A DNA stretch of 64,000 nt from Parahaliea mediterranea (GCF_003402235.1 NZ_QEWO01000001.1:744001-808000); one strand, 5' to 3'; counted from the first letter of the stretch, positions 19,324-26,929 are shown. Translations and numbers: made by a program. The notes: generated by a model not told the origin, from the letters alone.

Positions 19324-22269
19324 ATGAGCAAAGCCCCCCAGAATGCCGCCCCCACCGCAGCCCATCCGGCCTTCGACGCCGTTCGCGAGGTAGAGATCGA
19401 CTCCCTCAACCTGCGGGTGCAGGAGTACCGCCACCGCGCCACCGGCGCCGTGCACTACCACCTGGCGGCAGACAACAGCGAAAACGTCTTCCTGGTGGCC
19501 CTGCGCACCGTGCCCATGGACTCCACCGGCGTGGCCCACATCCTGGAGCACACCGCCCTGTGCGGTTCCGAACGCTACCCCGTGCGCGACCCCTTCTTCA
19601 TGATGCTGCGGCGCTCCTTGAACACCTTCATGAACGCCTTTACCAGCTCCGACTGGACCGCCTACCCCTTCGCCAGCCAGAACCGCAAAGACTTCAACAA
19701 CCTGCTGGACGTGTATTTGGATGCGGTGTTTTTCTCCAAGCTGGACGAGCTGGACTTTGCCCAGGAAGGCCACCGCGTAGAGTTTGAAGACGCCACCGAC
19801 AGCAACAGCCCGCTGGTGTACAAGGGCGTGGTGTTCAACGAAATGAAGGGCGCCATGAGCTCGGTGAGCAGCACCCTGTGGCAGAGCCTGTGCGAACACC
19901 TGTTCCCCACCACCACCTACCACTACAACAGCGGCGGCGACCCGGAGCGCATCCCCGACCTCAGCTACGAGCAGCTCAAGGCCTTCTACAAAAGCCACTA
20001 CCACCCCAGCAACGCCATCTTCATGACCTTTGGCGACATTCCCGCCAGCGAACACCAGGCCGCCTTTGAAGAGCGCGCCCTTTGCCGCTTCAGCAAACAG
20101 GACCTGCGCATAGAAGTGCCGCCAGAGGCACCGCTGCCCGCGCCCCTGCGCATCGAGCGCCCCTACGCCTTTGACGACAGCGGCCCCACCGAGCACAAAA
20201 CCCACATCGTGGTGGGCTGGATACTGGGCGAGAGCACCGACCTGCTGCAGATGCTGCGCGCCCAGCTGCTGGCCAGCGTGCTGCTGGACAACAGCGCATC
20301 GCCCCTCATGCAGGCCCTGGAAACCACCGAGCTGGGCCAGGCCCCCTCTCCCCTGTGCGGGCTGGAGGACTCCATGCGCCAGATGGTGTTCTGCTGCGGC
20401 TTGGAAGGCTCCGAAGCCGAACACGCCGACGCCGTGGAAGCGCTGGTGCTGGAGGTGATCAGCAAACTGGCAGACCAGGGCATTGCCCGCGAGCGGCTGG
20501 AAGCCGTGCTGCACCAGCTGGAACTGCACCAGCGGGAAATCAGCGGCGACTCCTACCCCTACGGCCTGCAACTCATCCTGCAGGCCCTGGGCTGCGCCAC
20601 CCACTACGCCGACCCTATCGGCGTGCTGGACCTGGAACCGGTGATTGCCCAGCTGCGCGACGACATTGCCGACCCCGGCTTCATCAAACAGCTGGCCCGC
20701 CGCCTGCTGCTGGACAACCCCCACCGGGTGACCCTGGTGATGCACCCCGACAAGGCGCTATCCGCCCAACGTGCCGCAGCCGAAGCCGAGCGCCTGAGCG
20801 AGATAAAAGCCGACCTGGCCGAGGGCGAGGCCGAGCGCATCATCCAGCGCGCCGCCGCCCTGGAACAGCGCCAGATGCAGGTGGACGACCCCGACGTGCT
20901 GCCACGGGTAGAGCGCAGCGACATTCCCGCCAGCCTGCCAGAGCTGGACTACCAGGAAACAGCAGCAGGCGGCCTGCGCCAGACCCGCTACACCCAGGGC
21001 ACCAACGGCCTGGTGTACCAGCAGGTCATCTCCCCCCTGCCGGCACTGGCGGACGAACAGCTGCAGATACTGCCCCTGTACACCAACATCCTCACCGAGC
21101 TTGGCGTGGGCGGCGACGACTACCTGGCCACCCAGCAGCGCCTTTCGGCCACCGTCGGCTCCCTCAACGCCTTCACCTCCATTCGCGGGCGGGTAGACGA
21201 CGAACAGCAACTGGATGGCAACTTTGTGCTGTCCTCCAAGGCCCTGGCGCGCAACGCCAGCGCCCAGACCCAACTGATGCAGGACACCCTCGCCAGCCCC
21301 GGCTTTGGCGAACACAACCGCATCCGCGAACTCATCAGCCAGCAGCGCGCCCGCCGCGAACAGGCCGTGACCGGCAACGGCCACGGCCTGGCCATGGCCG
21401 CCGCCTGCGCCGGCATGAGCCCCCTGGCAGCGCTGAACCACCAGCTCTCTGGCCTGTCTGGCATCAAATCCCTGCGCGAACTCGACCAGTCACTGAAAAC
21501 ACCGCAGGCCCTGTCCACTTTTGCCGACCAGCTGGCTGAAATACACGAGCGCATCACCGCCATGCCGCGCCAGTTACTCAGCATTGCCGACGAACAGCAC
21601 ATCGACAGCTTCGCCAACGACACCCTGGCCGCCTGGAGCGCCCTGGCCAGCGCCAGCGGCGGCGAGCCCTTCCAGCTGCCGCCCCGCCGCGAAACCGTCA
21701 AACAACTGTGGGTGGCCAACACCCAGGTGAACTTCTGCGCCCAGGCCTTCCCCACCGTGCCCGTGGGCCACCCCGACGCCGCCGCCCTCATCGTGCTGGG
21801 CGGCTTTTTGCGCAACGGCTTTTTGCACCGCGCCATCCGCGAAAAAGGCGGCGCCTACGGCGGCGGCGCCACCCAGGACAGCGGCGTGGCCGCCTTCCGC
21901 TTCTACTCCTACCGCGACCCGCGCCTGGCCGGCACCCTGGACGACTTCGGCGCCTCCGTGCGCTGGCTGCTGGATACAAAACACGACGAGCGCGCCGTCG
22001 AAGAAGCCATCCTCGGCGTCATCGGCAGCATGGACAAACCCAGCTCCCCCGCCGGCGAAGCCAAACAACACTTCCACAACCGCCTGTTCGGCCGCGACCA
22101 CGCCCAACGCGAAGCCTTCCGCCAGCGGATTCTGGACGTGAGCATCGACGACCTGCGGCGCGTGGCGGAGACCTACCTCAAGCCCGAGCTGGCGAGCGTG
22201 GCAGTGATTACCAGTGCCAGTCAGGCGGGGGTTGCGGAGAGCTTGGGGCTGGAGAGTTTGACGTTGTAA
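19324..22269 (+). CDS. Presequence-protease-type M16C metallopeptidase
   Basis: A 981-residue insulinase-family peptidase of the PreP/Cym1 type. The inverted zinc motif HILEH is at 72-76, followed by TALCGSERYPVRDPFF and NTFMNAFTSSDWTAYP, signatures of the subfamily. Both halves of the clamshell are present, with the C-terminal RIREKGGAYGGGA type segment (EKGGAYGGGATQDSG). There is no signal peptide, so it is probably a cytoplasmic peptide-degrading enzyme. It is the last core-type gene before the cassette island. Confidence 0.93.
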   Translation: MSKAPQNAAPTAAHPAFDAVREVEIDSLNLRVQEYRHRATGAVHYHLAADNSENVFLVALRTVPMDSTGVAHILEHTALCGSERYPVRDPFFMMLRRSLNTFMNAFTSSDWTAYPFASQNRKDFNNLLDVYLDAVFFSKLDELDFAQEGHRVEFEDATDSNSPLVYKGVVFNEMKGAMSSVSSTLWQSLCEHLFPTTTYHYNSGGDPERIPDLSYEQLKAFYKSHYHPSNAIFMTFGDIPASEHQAAFEERALCRFSKQDLRIEVPPEAPLPAPLRIERPYAFDDSGPTEHKTHIVVGWILGESTDLLQMLRAQLLASVLLDNSASPLMQALETTELGQAPSPLCGLEDSMRQMVFCCGLEGSEAEHADAVEALVLEVISKLADQGIARERLEAVLHQLELHQREISGDSYPYGLQLILQALGCATHYADPIGVLDLEPVIAQLRDDIADPGFIKQLARRLLLDNPHRVTLVMHPDKALSAQRAAAEAERLSEIKADLAEGEAERIIQRAAALEQRQMQVDDPDVLPRVERSDIPASLPELDYQETAAGGLRQTRYTQGTNGLVYQQVISPLPALADEQLQILPLYTNILTELGVGGDDYLATQQRLSATVGSLNAFTSIRGRVDDEQQLDGNFVLSSKALARNASAQTQLMQDTLASPGFGEHNRIRELISQQRARREQAVTGNGHGLAMAAACAGMSPLAALNHQLSGLSGIKSLRELDQSLKTPQALSTFADQLAEIHERITAMPRQLLSIADEQHIDSFANDTLAAWSALASASGGEPFQLPPRRETVKQLWVANTQVNFCAQAFPTVPVGHPDAAALIVLGGFLRNGFLHRAIREKGGAYGGGATQDSGVAAFRFYSYRDPRLAGTLDDFGASVRWLLDTKHDERAVEEAILGVIGSMDKPSSPAGEAKQHFHNRLFGRDHAQREAFRQRILDVSIDDLRRVAETYLKPELASVAVITSASQAGVAESLGLESLTL

Positions 22270-22680
22270 GGCACCGCACCCTTCTGAAAAACAGCCTCGG
22301 CCGCGTAGTTAGATGGCGGTCGGGCTGCCTTCCTCTAGCGCTATCCCTGCGTCAATCCCATCCAGTTCACATTATTGCGAAGTTCCCTCGGTGCTCGGCC
22401 CGCATCGCAGGCATTGATCGTTTTTAATGGGACAATTTCCATTTATCCTTGGGGCAGCCTGCCACACCCAGCGCCATAGCTGGAGGATGACGCCTTGTCG
22501 CTTTTGACAATGGTCCAACACCGTCAGTGTGAACACTGAATTTTTCAGTGAGCCGCGGCGATAAATACCGCCCAGATTTTGTGGAAGCGGGGGAAGATGC
22601 GGGCGGACAGCTTCAGTGGATTGGATGTCGTTTTAAGTAAGGGGAAAAGGTGATATCAGAATTTTTCAAATTAAGTAGCT
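22270..22680. other. Gene-free left junction of the cassette island
   Basis: 411 bases without a convincing gene on either strand. The G+C falls through this stretch. The only clear structure is CACTGAA-TTT-TTCAGTG near 22536-22552, a 7-bp perfect stem. Just before the first cassette there is no attC-like arm, so the junction may be an attI-type site whose integrase is gone. I see no remnant of an integrase reading frame. Confidence 0.5.
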
Positions 22681-22687
22681 GTTAGGC
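22665..22687 (+). other. Left recombination point of the cassette array (attI-like)
   Basis: The core GTTAGGC lies at 22681-22687 and fits the integron consensus GTTRRRY. Its reverse complement GCCTAAC is the left end of the attC that closes the first cassette (23128), as expected for one excisable cassette. The preceding bases (AAGTAGCT) lack the complementary arms of an attC, so this is more like an attI or a decayed site. Confidence 0.6.
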
Positions 22688-22690
22688 GCC

Positions 22691-23101
22691 ATGAAGCTCG
22701 ACGACCAGAATCAGTTCATCCAAGTCTTGGATCTTTGTGTGCCTTGGGCACACACATGGGCTGATATGCGACCTGGAAAAACAGATCTTGAGCGTCGTGA
22801 AAATTTTCGCAAAGCGGCACTGATGGTCTTCCAACCGACAAAAACGGAGGTTATAGATTGGTGGGCATTTCGAATATTCGTCACTAAAACAGGCAGGCAG
22901 CTTGATCTCGATAATATTACAAAACCCATAGTTGATTCGTTTTGCTCGCGTCAGATAGAACGAGACAACTCAATTCATGTAGAGTTGGGTCTATATCCAG
23001 ATGACGGGCTTAATCATGTCCGCCATATCGTTCTTAGCGGAAAGCCCTGCACTGAGGATTCAACGCGTATCGAGATATTTGGCCATTTACGTGGCAAATG
23101 A
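22691..23101 (+). CDS. Cassette 1: RusA-like putative nuclease
   Basis: A 136-residue protein. LDLDNITKPIVDSF at about 73-86 followed by LYPDDGLNHVRHIVLSG matches the RusA Holliday-junction resolvase pattern (DxDN..K...D then DD..V), whose acidic residues bind magnesium. The similarity is by motif only. The gene fills the first cassette; the ATG lies 4 bases after the recombination core with no ribosome site. Base composition is lower in G+C than the chromosomal flanks, which fits acquisition. It could act in DNA repair or phage-related functions. Confidence 0.7.
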   Translation: MKLDDQNQFIQVLDLCVPWAHTWADMRPGKTDLERRENFRKAALMVFQPTKTEVIDWWAFRIFVTKTGRQLDLDNITKPIVDSFCSRQIERDNSIHVELGLYPDDGLNHVRHIVLSGKPCTEDSTRIEIFGHLRGK

Positions 23102-23127
23102 ATAGAGTGTACTTGCTCTAATGTGTC

Positions 23128-23214
23128 GCCTAACAAGAACCGGCAGTTCGCCCCTATGGGGCCGGACGCCCACACCGCTGCGCGGTCTGTGCGCCGCTGC
23201 GGTTGGCGTTAGAT
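23128..23214 (+). other. attC site A (between cassettes 1 and 2)
   Basis: An 87-base integron attC. The left end GCCTAAC (23128) matches RYYYAAC and is the exact complement of the start of cassette 1. The right end GTTAGAT (23208) matches GTTRRRY. The inner arms AACCGGCA and TGCGGTT pair with one unpaired G on the left arm, the extrahelical base that IntI uses to select the bottom strand. Confidence 0.9.
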
Positions 23215-23229
23215 TTTCGGGGAGACAAA

Positions 23230-24405
23230 GTGCCTAGGTCAGAGACAGTTTTACAAGTATTTGTTGCATCTCCGGGCGATGTTGCCGACGAACGGGAGGT
23301 GCTTGAGTCGGTAGTAGCCGAACTTAATCGCACATGGTCAAAATCATTAGGTGTACGTCTAGAGCTGCTGCGCTGGGAGACCTCTACACGCCCCGGCATT
23401 GGCAGCGAACCTCAAGATGTCATCAACTCGCAAATTGGAGATGAGTACGACGTATTCATCGGGATTCTTTGGGGGCGAATTGGAACTCCAACATCTAAAG
23501 CTGATTCGGGCACATTGGAAGAGTTTGAGAGGGCGCGTGCTCGATGGAAAGTTGATCCTAGCTCCGTTGAAATCATGGTCTATTTCAAAGACAAAGCAAT
23601 AAAGCCCTCAGAGATCGATGGAGACCAGAATAATCGCGTTCAGCATTTCAAACGCTCGTTGGGGAACGAGGGTGTACTTCATCGCACATTTGAGGGGATT
23701 GAGAATTTTGAATCATTGGTACGAACACATCTGAGTGCAGTAGCTCAAAAATGGAGCAAGGGGCAGCCTTCTTCCCCGCCAGGCTTGGCTTCACCACCTG
23801 CGGCGCTATCGGGAATTGATGTAGACATCTCTGCCGATGCTGGGAGCGACGATGACTTTGGCTTTCTAGACCACCTTGATCGTTTCGGAATGTCTATGGA
23901 GCAAATGAGTGCGGGGCTACATGCAATTTCAGATGCAACCGTTTCGATGGGAGAACAGATGAATCGCCGGACGGCGGAAATTCAAGAAATTGGAGAGATT
24001 AACGATCCTCAGCGAATGAAAGATGCTCGGAGAGCGGTCAAGGCTTCGGCTGAAGACATGAACAGATATGCCGACATCTTGGATGGCCAGTTACCTCTTC
24101 TTACTAGTTCGCGCAAGGAGGCTTTTGAAGCTATAAGCAAGGCGCTGTCCCTCTACGAGGACTTTTACAATGAAGATAACTCACAAATAGATGAACTGAG
24201 ACAGTCCCTTCGCTCAATGGTCGATGCTGCCAGTGGCTCATTAGTTAGCATGCAGGGCTTCAGGGCTACGGTTGGCGGGCTACCTCGCCTGATATCGGAC
24301 TTGAATCGGGCGAAGCGCCGCGTTGTGAAGTCACTTGACGAAGTTGTTGCTGAGATTAAGGCAACTATAAATACTGCAGATAGCATAGTAGCTTCACTGC
24401 CATGA
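23230..24405 (+). CDS. Cassette 2: DUF4062-domain protein, possible defence effector
   Basis: A 391-residue protein. Residues 5-105 form a DUF4062 domain (LQVFVASPGDVADEREV, VRLELLRWETSTRPGIG, DEYDVFIGILWGRIGTPT, SGTLEEFERA), a TIR-like fold often placed at the front of NTPases or other effectors. The C-terminal 200 residues are helical and coiled-coil-like, with no NTPase motifs. I chose the GTG at 23230 with GGGGAG upstream because the earlier in-frame TTG lies inside attC A. Such proteins often occur in defence loci, so an anti-phage role is inferred. It fills cassette 2. Confidence 0.75.
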   Translation: MPRSETVLQVFVASPGDVADEREVLESVVAELNRTWSKSLGVRLELLRWETSTRPGIGSEPQDVINSQIGDEYDVFIGILWGRIGTPTSKADSGTLEEFERARARWKVDPSSVEIMVYFKDKAIKPSEIDGDQNNRVQHFKRSLGNEGVLHRTFEGIENFESLVRTHLSAVAQKWSKGQPSSPPGLASPPAALSGIDVDISADAGSDDDFGFLDHLDRFGMSMEQMSAGLHAISDATVSMGEQMNRRTAEIQEIGEINDPQRMKDARRAVKASAEDMNRYADILDGQLPLLTSSRKEAFEAISKALSLYEDFYNEDNSQIDELRQSLRSMVDAASGSLVSMQGFRATVGGLPRLISDLNRAKRRVVKSLDEVVAEIKATINTADSIVASLP

Positions 24406-24421
24406 GCGCGGAGCGCCGAAA

Positions 24422-24520
24422 ATCTAACAAATCGTTGCACCGGACATTTGACCCGCTGCCCATTTTTGCTACAGCAAAAACAGGCATCGCCTCAAATGCC
24501 GGTGAACTCAAGCGTTATGC
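24422..24520 (+). other. attC site B (between cassettes 2 and 3)
   Basis: A 99-base attC. The left end ATCTAAC complements the GTTAGAT at the start of cassette 2; the right end is GTTATGC (24514). The inner arms TTGCACCGG and CCGGTGAA pair with one unpaired G. CATTTGA/TCAAATG and TTTTTGCT/AGCAAAAA extend the stem. Confidence 0.92.
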
Positions 24521-24530
24521 GACAGCGCAG

Positions 24531-24558
24531 TTGACATAGTTGGTAACATGGTTACAAT
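24531..24558 (+). promoter_or_regulatory. Sigma-70 promoter with palindrome for cassette 3
   Basis: TTGACA at 24531-24536 and TACAAT at 24553-24558 are spaced by 16 bases. Between them and overlapping the -10 box lies GTAAC-ATG-GTTAC (24543-24555), a candidate operator. The cassette therefore carries its own promoter, unlike most integron cassettes. Confidence 0.75.
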
Positions 24559-24590
24559 TCTTGGTGTGTCGATACTAGGGAGAATAACCG

Positions 24591-25010
24591 ATGAGCCAAG
24601 TGATACGAATTTCGGATGAGCTATATAGACGTCTAGAAGCACTAGCAGAGGGCTTTGATACACCCAACAACGTGATCGAGCGATTGCTTGAGTATTACGG
24701 ACAAAATGGGGGCGAATCACTCCCTCTCCCTGATCGCCCCGCTCAAATTACGGCCATACCCGCAGATCTCGACCTCATTTTCTATCCGCCAGGCGAGGAG
24801 AGATTTAAGCGCGAGCTACTTAAAAGCCGAAAAGCTTATGTGAAACTTCATAAAACTGACGGCACATCCGAGACAAAGAGTTGGGAAGCCCGTAAATTTT
24901 CGGAGTCTTCGGACGTCAGTCGAAATCTCCGCTCAGGCTTTTTGCGAGGTTGGAAGAAAAAGGGAATCTTCAAGGCCGAGGTCAGCATTGATCCAAGCAA
25001 ATTCGCATAA
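24591..25010 (+). CDS. Cassette 3: ribbon-helix-helix-type protein with C-terminal extension
   Basis: A 139-residue protein. The N terminus MSQVIRISDELYRRLEALAE followed by NNVIERLLEYYG is a SeqA/ribbon-helix-helix DNA-binding start (strand then two helices). The basic C-terminal half (RFKRELLKSRKAYVKLH, LRSGFLRGWKKKGIFKAEV) is of unknown function. AGGGAG lies 8 bases before the ATG. A palindrome over its own promoter suggests autoregulation. The stop codon overlaps the left end of attC C. Confidence 0.75.
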   Translation: MSQVIRISDELYRRLEALAEGFDTPNNVIERLLEYYGQNGGESLPLPDRPAQITAIPADLDLIFYPPGEERFKRELLKSRKAYVKLHKTDGTSETKSWEARKFSESSDVSRNLRSGFLRGWKKKGIFKAEVSIDPSKFA

Positions 25011-25079
25011 CTAGGCAAAGTAGTACACGGCTGTCGCCGCCGGACTCGCTAACGCTCGCCGCTGCTTGAAGCGTTATGT
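25005..25079 (+). other. attC site C (between cassettes 3 and 4)
   Basis: A 75-base attC. The left end GCATAAC complements GTTATGC, the start of cassette 3; the right end is GTTATGT (25073). CAAAGTAG and the complement of GCTGCTTG (CAAGCAGC) pair with one extra base and wobble. GCGTTATG is a common right end of attC sites. Confidence 0.88.
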
Positions 25080-25100
25080 GTCACTAATCAGAGTGGTGAA

Positions 25101-25376
25101 GTGACGCTCGAAGAATAGATGAGACACCGAGGCTTACCTGAATCCTCAGTTAAAAAGTACGAGGGCGCGGTTAGCGGGGTCATGTCCGAATGGGCTGTTG
25201 ATGGTGGATTCACGGACGGACTTCTTACCTCAATTCTCAGCCACAGTCGATTCGAGTCAATTGCTGCCGACATCGGAAAGCTTCCGATTTATCAGGAGAG
25301 AAATGATCGGGGCCATAACATGTACAACAGCGCACTGAACAAGTACGCAGAGTACCTGCAAGAAGGGAATGCGTGA
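25101..25376 (+). pseudogene. Cassette 4: nuclease-associated N-terminal domain with in-frame amber codon
   Basis: From a GTG at 25101 the frame reads MTLEE, then TAG (25116), then MRHRGLPESSVKKYEGAVSG and on to a stop at 25376. The position of the TAG suits a tryptophan (TGG to TAG). If the ATG at 25119 is used, an 85-residue protein remains. The end KLPIYQERNDRGHNMYNSAL, then NKYAEYL, resembles the N-terminal module found before HNH or restriction nucleases, but no nuclease domain follows. The gene seems broken at both ends, and the attC expected after it is missing. Confidence 0.6.
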
Positions 25377-25490
25377 TCCACGCTTACGTACTTATGACCA
25401 ATCATATGCACTTGCTAATACCAGGTGCTTTCAGGACGAAGTCGGACGCACCCTTACTTTACGAACTGGGCAGGTACTACGCGGGGGCCT

Positions 25491-25518
25491 GAAAAAGGGC
25501 CCTGCCCCCTTAACAGTG
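25491..25518. repeat. AAGGG...CCCCTTAAC element, left copy
   Basis: GCCTGAAAAAGGGCCCTGCC then CCCTTAAC here resembles GCCTGAAAAGGGATCTGACC then CCTTAAC at 25885-25911. Both are imperfect palindromes (AAGGG...CCCCTT) and bracket the higBA remnant as near-direct repeats. Similar palindromes are common near REP-type transposases, but no transposase is present. Confidence 0.5.
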
Positions 25519-25523
25519 ATAAC

Positions 25524-25589
25524 TGGCGGGTGACGTTCCGGTTCGTCGACGGAGATGCTGAGATAGTGAACTACGAAGATTACCACTGA
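25524..25589 (+). pseudogene. C-terminal remnant of a HigB/RelE-family toxin
   Basis: TGG at 25524 opens the segment [21 protein letters not shown] ending at a TGA, the conserved C-terminal strand region of HigB/RelE toxins. The frame is open a little further left (about 25509), but the toxin's N-terminal 70 residues are gone and replaced by the palindromic element. The antitoxin gene follows 11 bases later, the normal higBA order. Confidence 0.7.
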
Positions 25590-25600
25590 GGTACCCTCAA

Positions 25601-25888
25601 ATGTTGATGCACAACCCTCCTCACCCCGGCGAAGTATTGAGAGAACTTTGCCTTGTGCCCCTAGGCCTTTCTGTTACAGCGGCTGCAGAGGCTCTGGGCG
25701 TTAGCCGAAAAACTCTGAGTGCAGTGTTAAATGGCAAGGCAGGTATCAGTCCCGAAATGGCTATCCGACTTTCTATCGCTTTTGATACCTCCGCAGAAAG
25801 CTGGCTGATTCAACAGTCCCAATATGAACTCTGGCATGCCGAGCAACATCGCAAAGAGCTTAACGTCAAAAAGCTTGTTGCGGCCTGA
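25601..25888 (+). CDS. higA: HigA-family antitoxin (orphan)
   Basis: A 95-residue XRE-type protein: [18 protein letters not shown], then the helix-turn-helix [20 protein letters not shown] and [20 protein letters not shown], which is the HigA/VapI signature. It normally binds HigB toxin and represses the operon. Here the toxin is only a remnant, so HigA is an orphan; it may give protection against related toxins. GAGGT precedes the ATG by 8 bases. Confidence 0.9.
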   Translation: MLMHNPPHPGEVLRELCLVPLGLSVTAAAEALGVSRKTLSAVLNGKAGISPEMAIRLSIAFDTSAESWLIQQSQYELWHAEQHRKELNVKKLVAA

Positions 25889-25911
25889 AAAGGGATCTGA
25901 CCCCTTAACGA
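25885..25911. repeat. AAGGG...CCCCTTAAC element, right copy
   Basis: GCCTGAAAAGGGATCTGACC followed by CCTTAAC overlaps the end of higA and matches the left copy at 25491. The two copies delimit the toxin-antitoxin fragment. Confidence 0.5.
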
Positions 25912-25922
25912 TCCTTAACGCT

Positions 25923-26147
25923 ATGTTTTTGAGATTTTTATTGGTAGTTGCACTAGCCGGGTCAGCGGCATTTGCTATTTATTTCTTTCAGGGCTCTCTC
26001 GAATTCATGCCAACCGACGAACAAGGCGGCAAAGCACGAATCTCTGCATTCATTGGTTTCCTTGTTTTTCTTTGCGCCCTTGCTCCAATTTCCTTCGCTC
26101 TGCTACGTTCAAAAAAGAATAGGCCTAATGGTGAACCTGATACCTAA
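25923..26147 (+). CDS. Small two-TM membrane protein
   Basis: A 74-residue protein with two hydrophobic helices (LRFLLVVALAGSAAFAIYFF near 3-22 and FIGFLVFLCALAPISFALL near 43-61) and a basic tail (RSKKNRPNGE). I know no family. Its ATG comes 12 bases after the right palindromic element without a clear ribosome site. The bases just after its end, ACCTAAC, fit a left attC end, so it may be the last cassette of a decayed array, but its start does not match that end. Confidence 0.5.
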   Translation: MFLRFLLVVALAGSAAFAIYFFQGSLEFMPTDEQGGKARISAFIGFLVFLCALAPISFALLRSKKNRPNGEPDT

Positions 26148-26162
26148 CCGATCATTGCAGTG

Positions 26163-26186
26163 AAAAAAGCCGGGGCGGGTTTTTTT
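26163..26186. terminator. Bidirectional rho-independent terminator
   Basis: AAAAAAGCC (26163-26171) pairs with GGTTTTTTT (26178-26186) through one G-T pair around a six-base loop. A-tract and T-tract flank the stem, so it can work in both directions. Confidence 0.65.
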
Positions 26187-26248
26187 ACCACCGAATTCAG
26201 GCGTAGATTAGGCAATCAGTACTACACCACTTCCGGGAAGACCACCAC

Positions 26249-26929
26249 ATGCCCACCAAACCGCCACTCCCAAAATCCGTCTCTGCCGCAGAATGGCAAA
26301 CCGCCCTCGACCAACTCCTGATCAAGGAGAAGGAGTTAACCCGCGCACGCGACGCCCTGAACGCGGAACGCCGCCGGTTGCCGATGGTGAAGGTGGGTAA
26401 GCCCTACACGTTTCAGGGCGCAAAAGGCGCGGTTACGCTGCTCGATCTGTTCGAAGGCCGCCGCCAGCTGATTGTTTACCACTTTATGTTCGGGCCGGAC
26501 TGGAAGGCCGGCTGCGACGGTTGTTCGTGGGTAGCGGATGCCATGTCCCACCCTGCCCACCTGCATGCGCGGGATACGTCACTGGTGATGGTGTCGCGGG
26601 CGGCGCTGGACAAGCTCGATGGCTACAAGGCGCGCATGGGTTGGACGATTCCGTGGTATTCGTCGCTGGGGAGCGACTTTAACGTCGATTTTGGTGCAAC
26701 CACGGAACAGGGCGAGCAGCACGGCGCAAGTGTGTTCCTGCGTGATGGCGACGATATTTACCGCACCTACTACACCGGGGCGCGCGGCGTGGAATACCTC
26801 GGCAGCCACTGGACGTATCTGGATCTCACGCCCTTTGGTCGCCAGGAAACCTGGGAGGATTCGCCGGAAGGCTGGCCGCAAACGCCGCCGTATTCATGGA
26901 ACCGCCGCCATGATGAGTACGAGGGATGA
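26249..26929 (+). CDS. DUF899 thioredoxin-like protein
   Basis: A 226-residue DUF899 protein. Helical start (SAAEWQTALDQLLIKEKELTRARDALNAERRRLP), then a thioredoxin-like fold with YTFQGAKGAVTLLDLF, the cysteine pair in WKAGCDGCSWVADAM, YHFMFGP, and SHWTYLDLTPFGRQE near the end. The family is widespread and its reaction is unknown. Its base composition is closer to the chromosome than to the cassettes. Confidence 0.88.
   Translation: MPTKPPLPKSVSAAEWQTALDQLLIKEKELTRARDALNAERRRLPMVKVGKPYTFQGAKGAVTLLDLFEGRRQLIVYHFMFGPDWKAGCDGCSWVADAMSHPAHLHARDTSLVMVSRAALDKLDGYKARMGWTIPWYSSLGSDFNVDFGATTEQGEQHGASVFLRDGDDIYRTYYTGARGVEYLGSHWTYLDLTPFGRQETWEDSPEGWPQTPPYSWNRRHDEYEG

Noticed and set aside
18364-20745. 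Long open frame antisense to the propeller and M16 genes
   Set aside because: Same reason; both plus-strand genes have clear family motifs.
22270-22680. Integron integrase remnant
   Set aside because: I read both strands and found no stretch with the tyrosine recombinase boxes; several stops in every frame.
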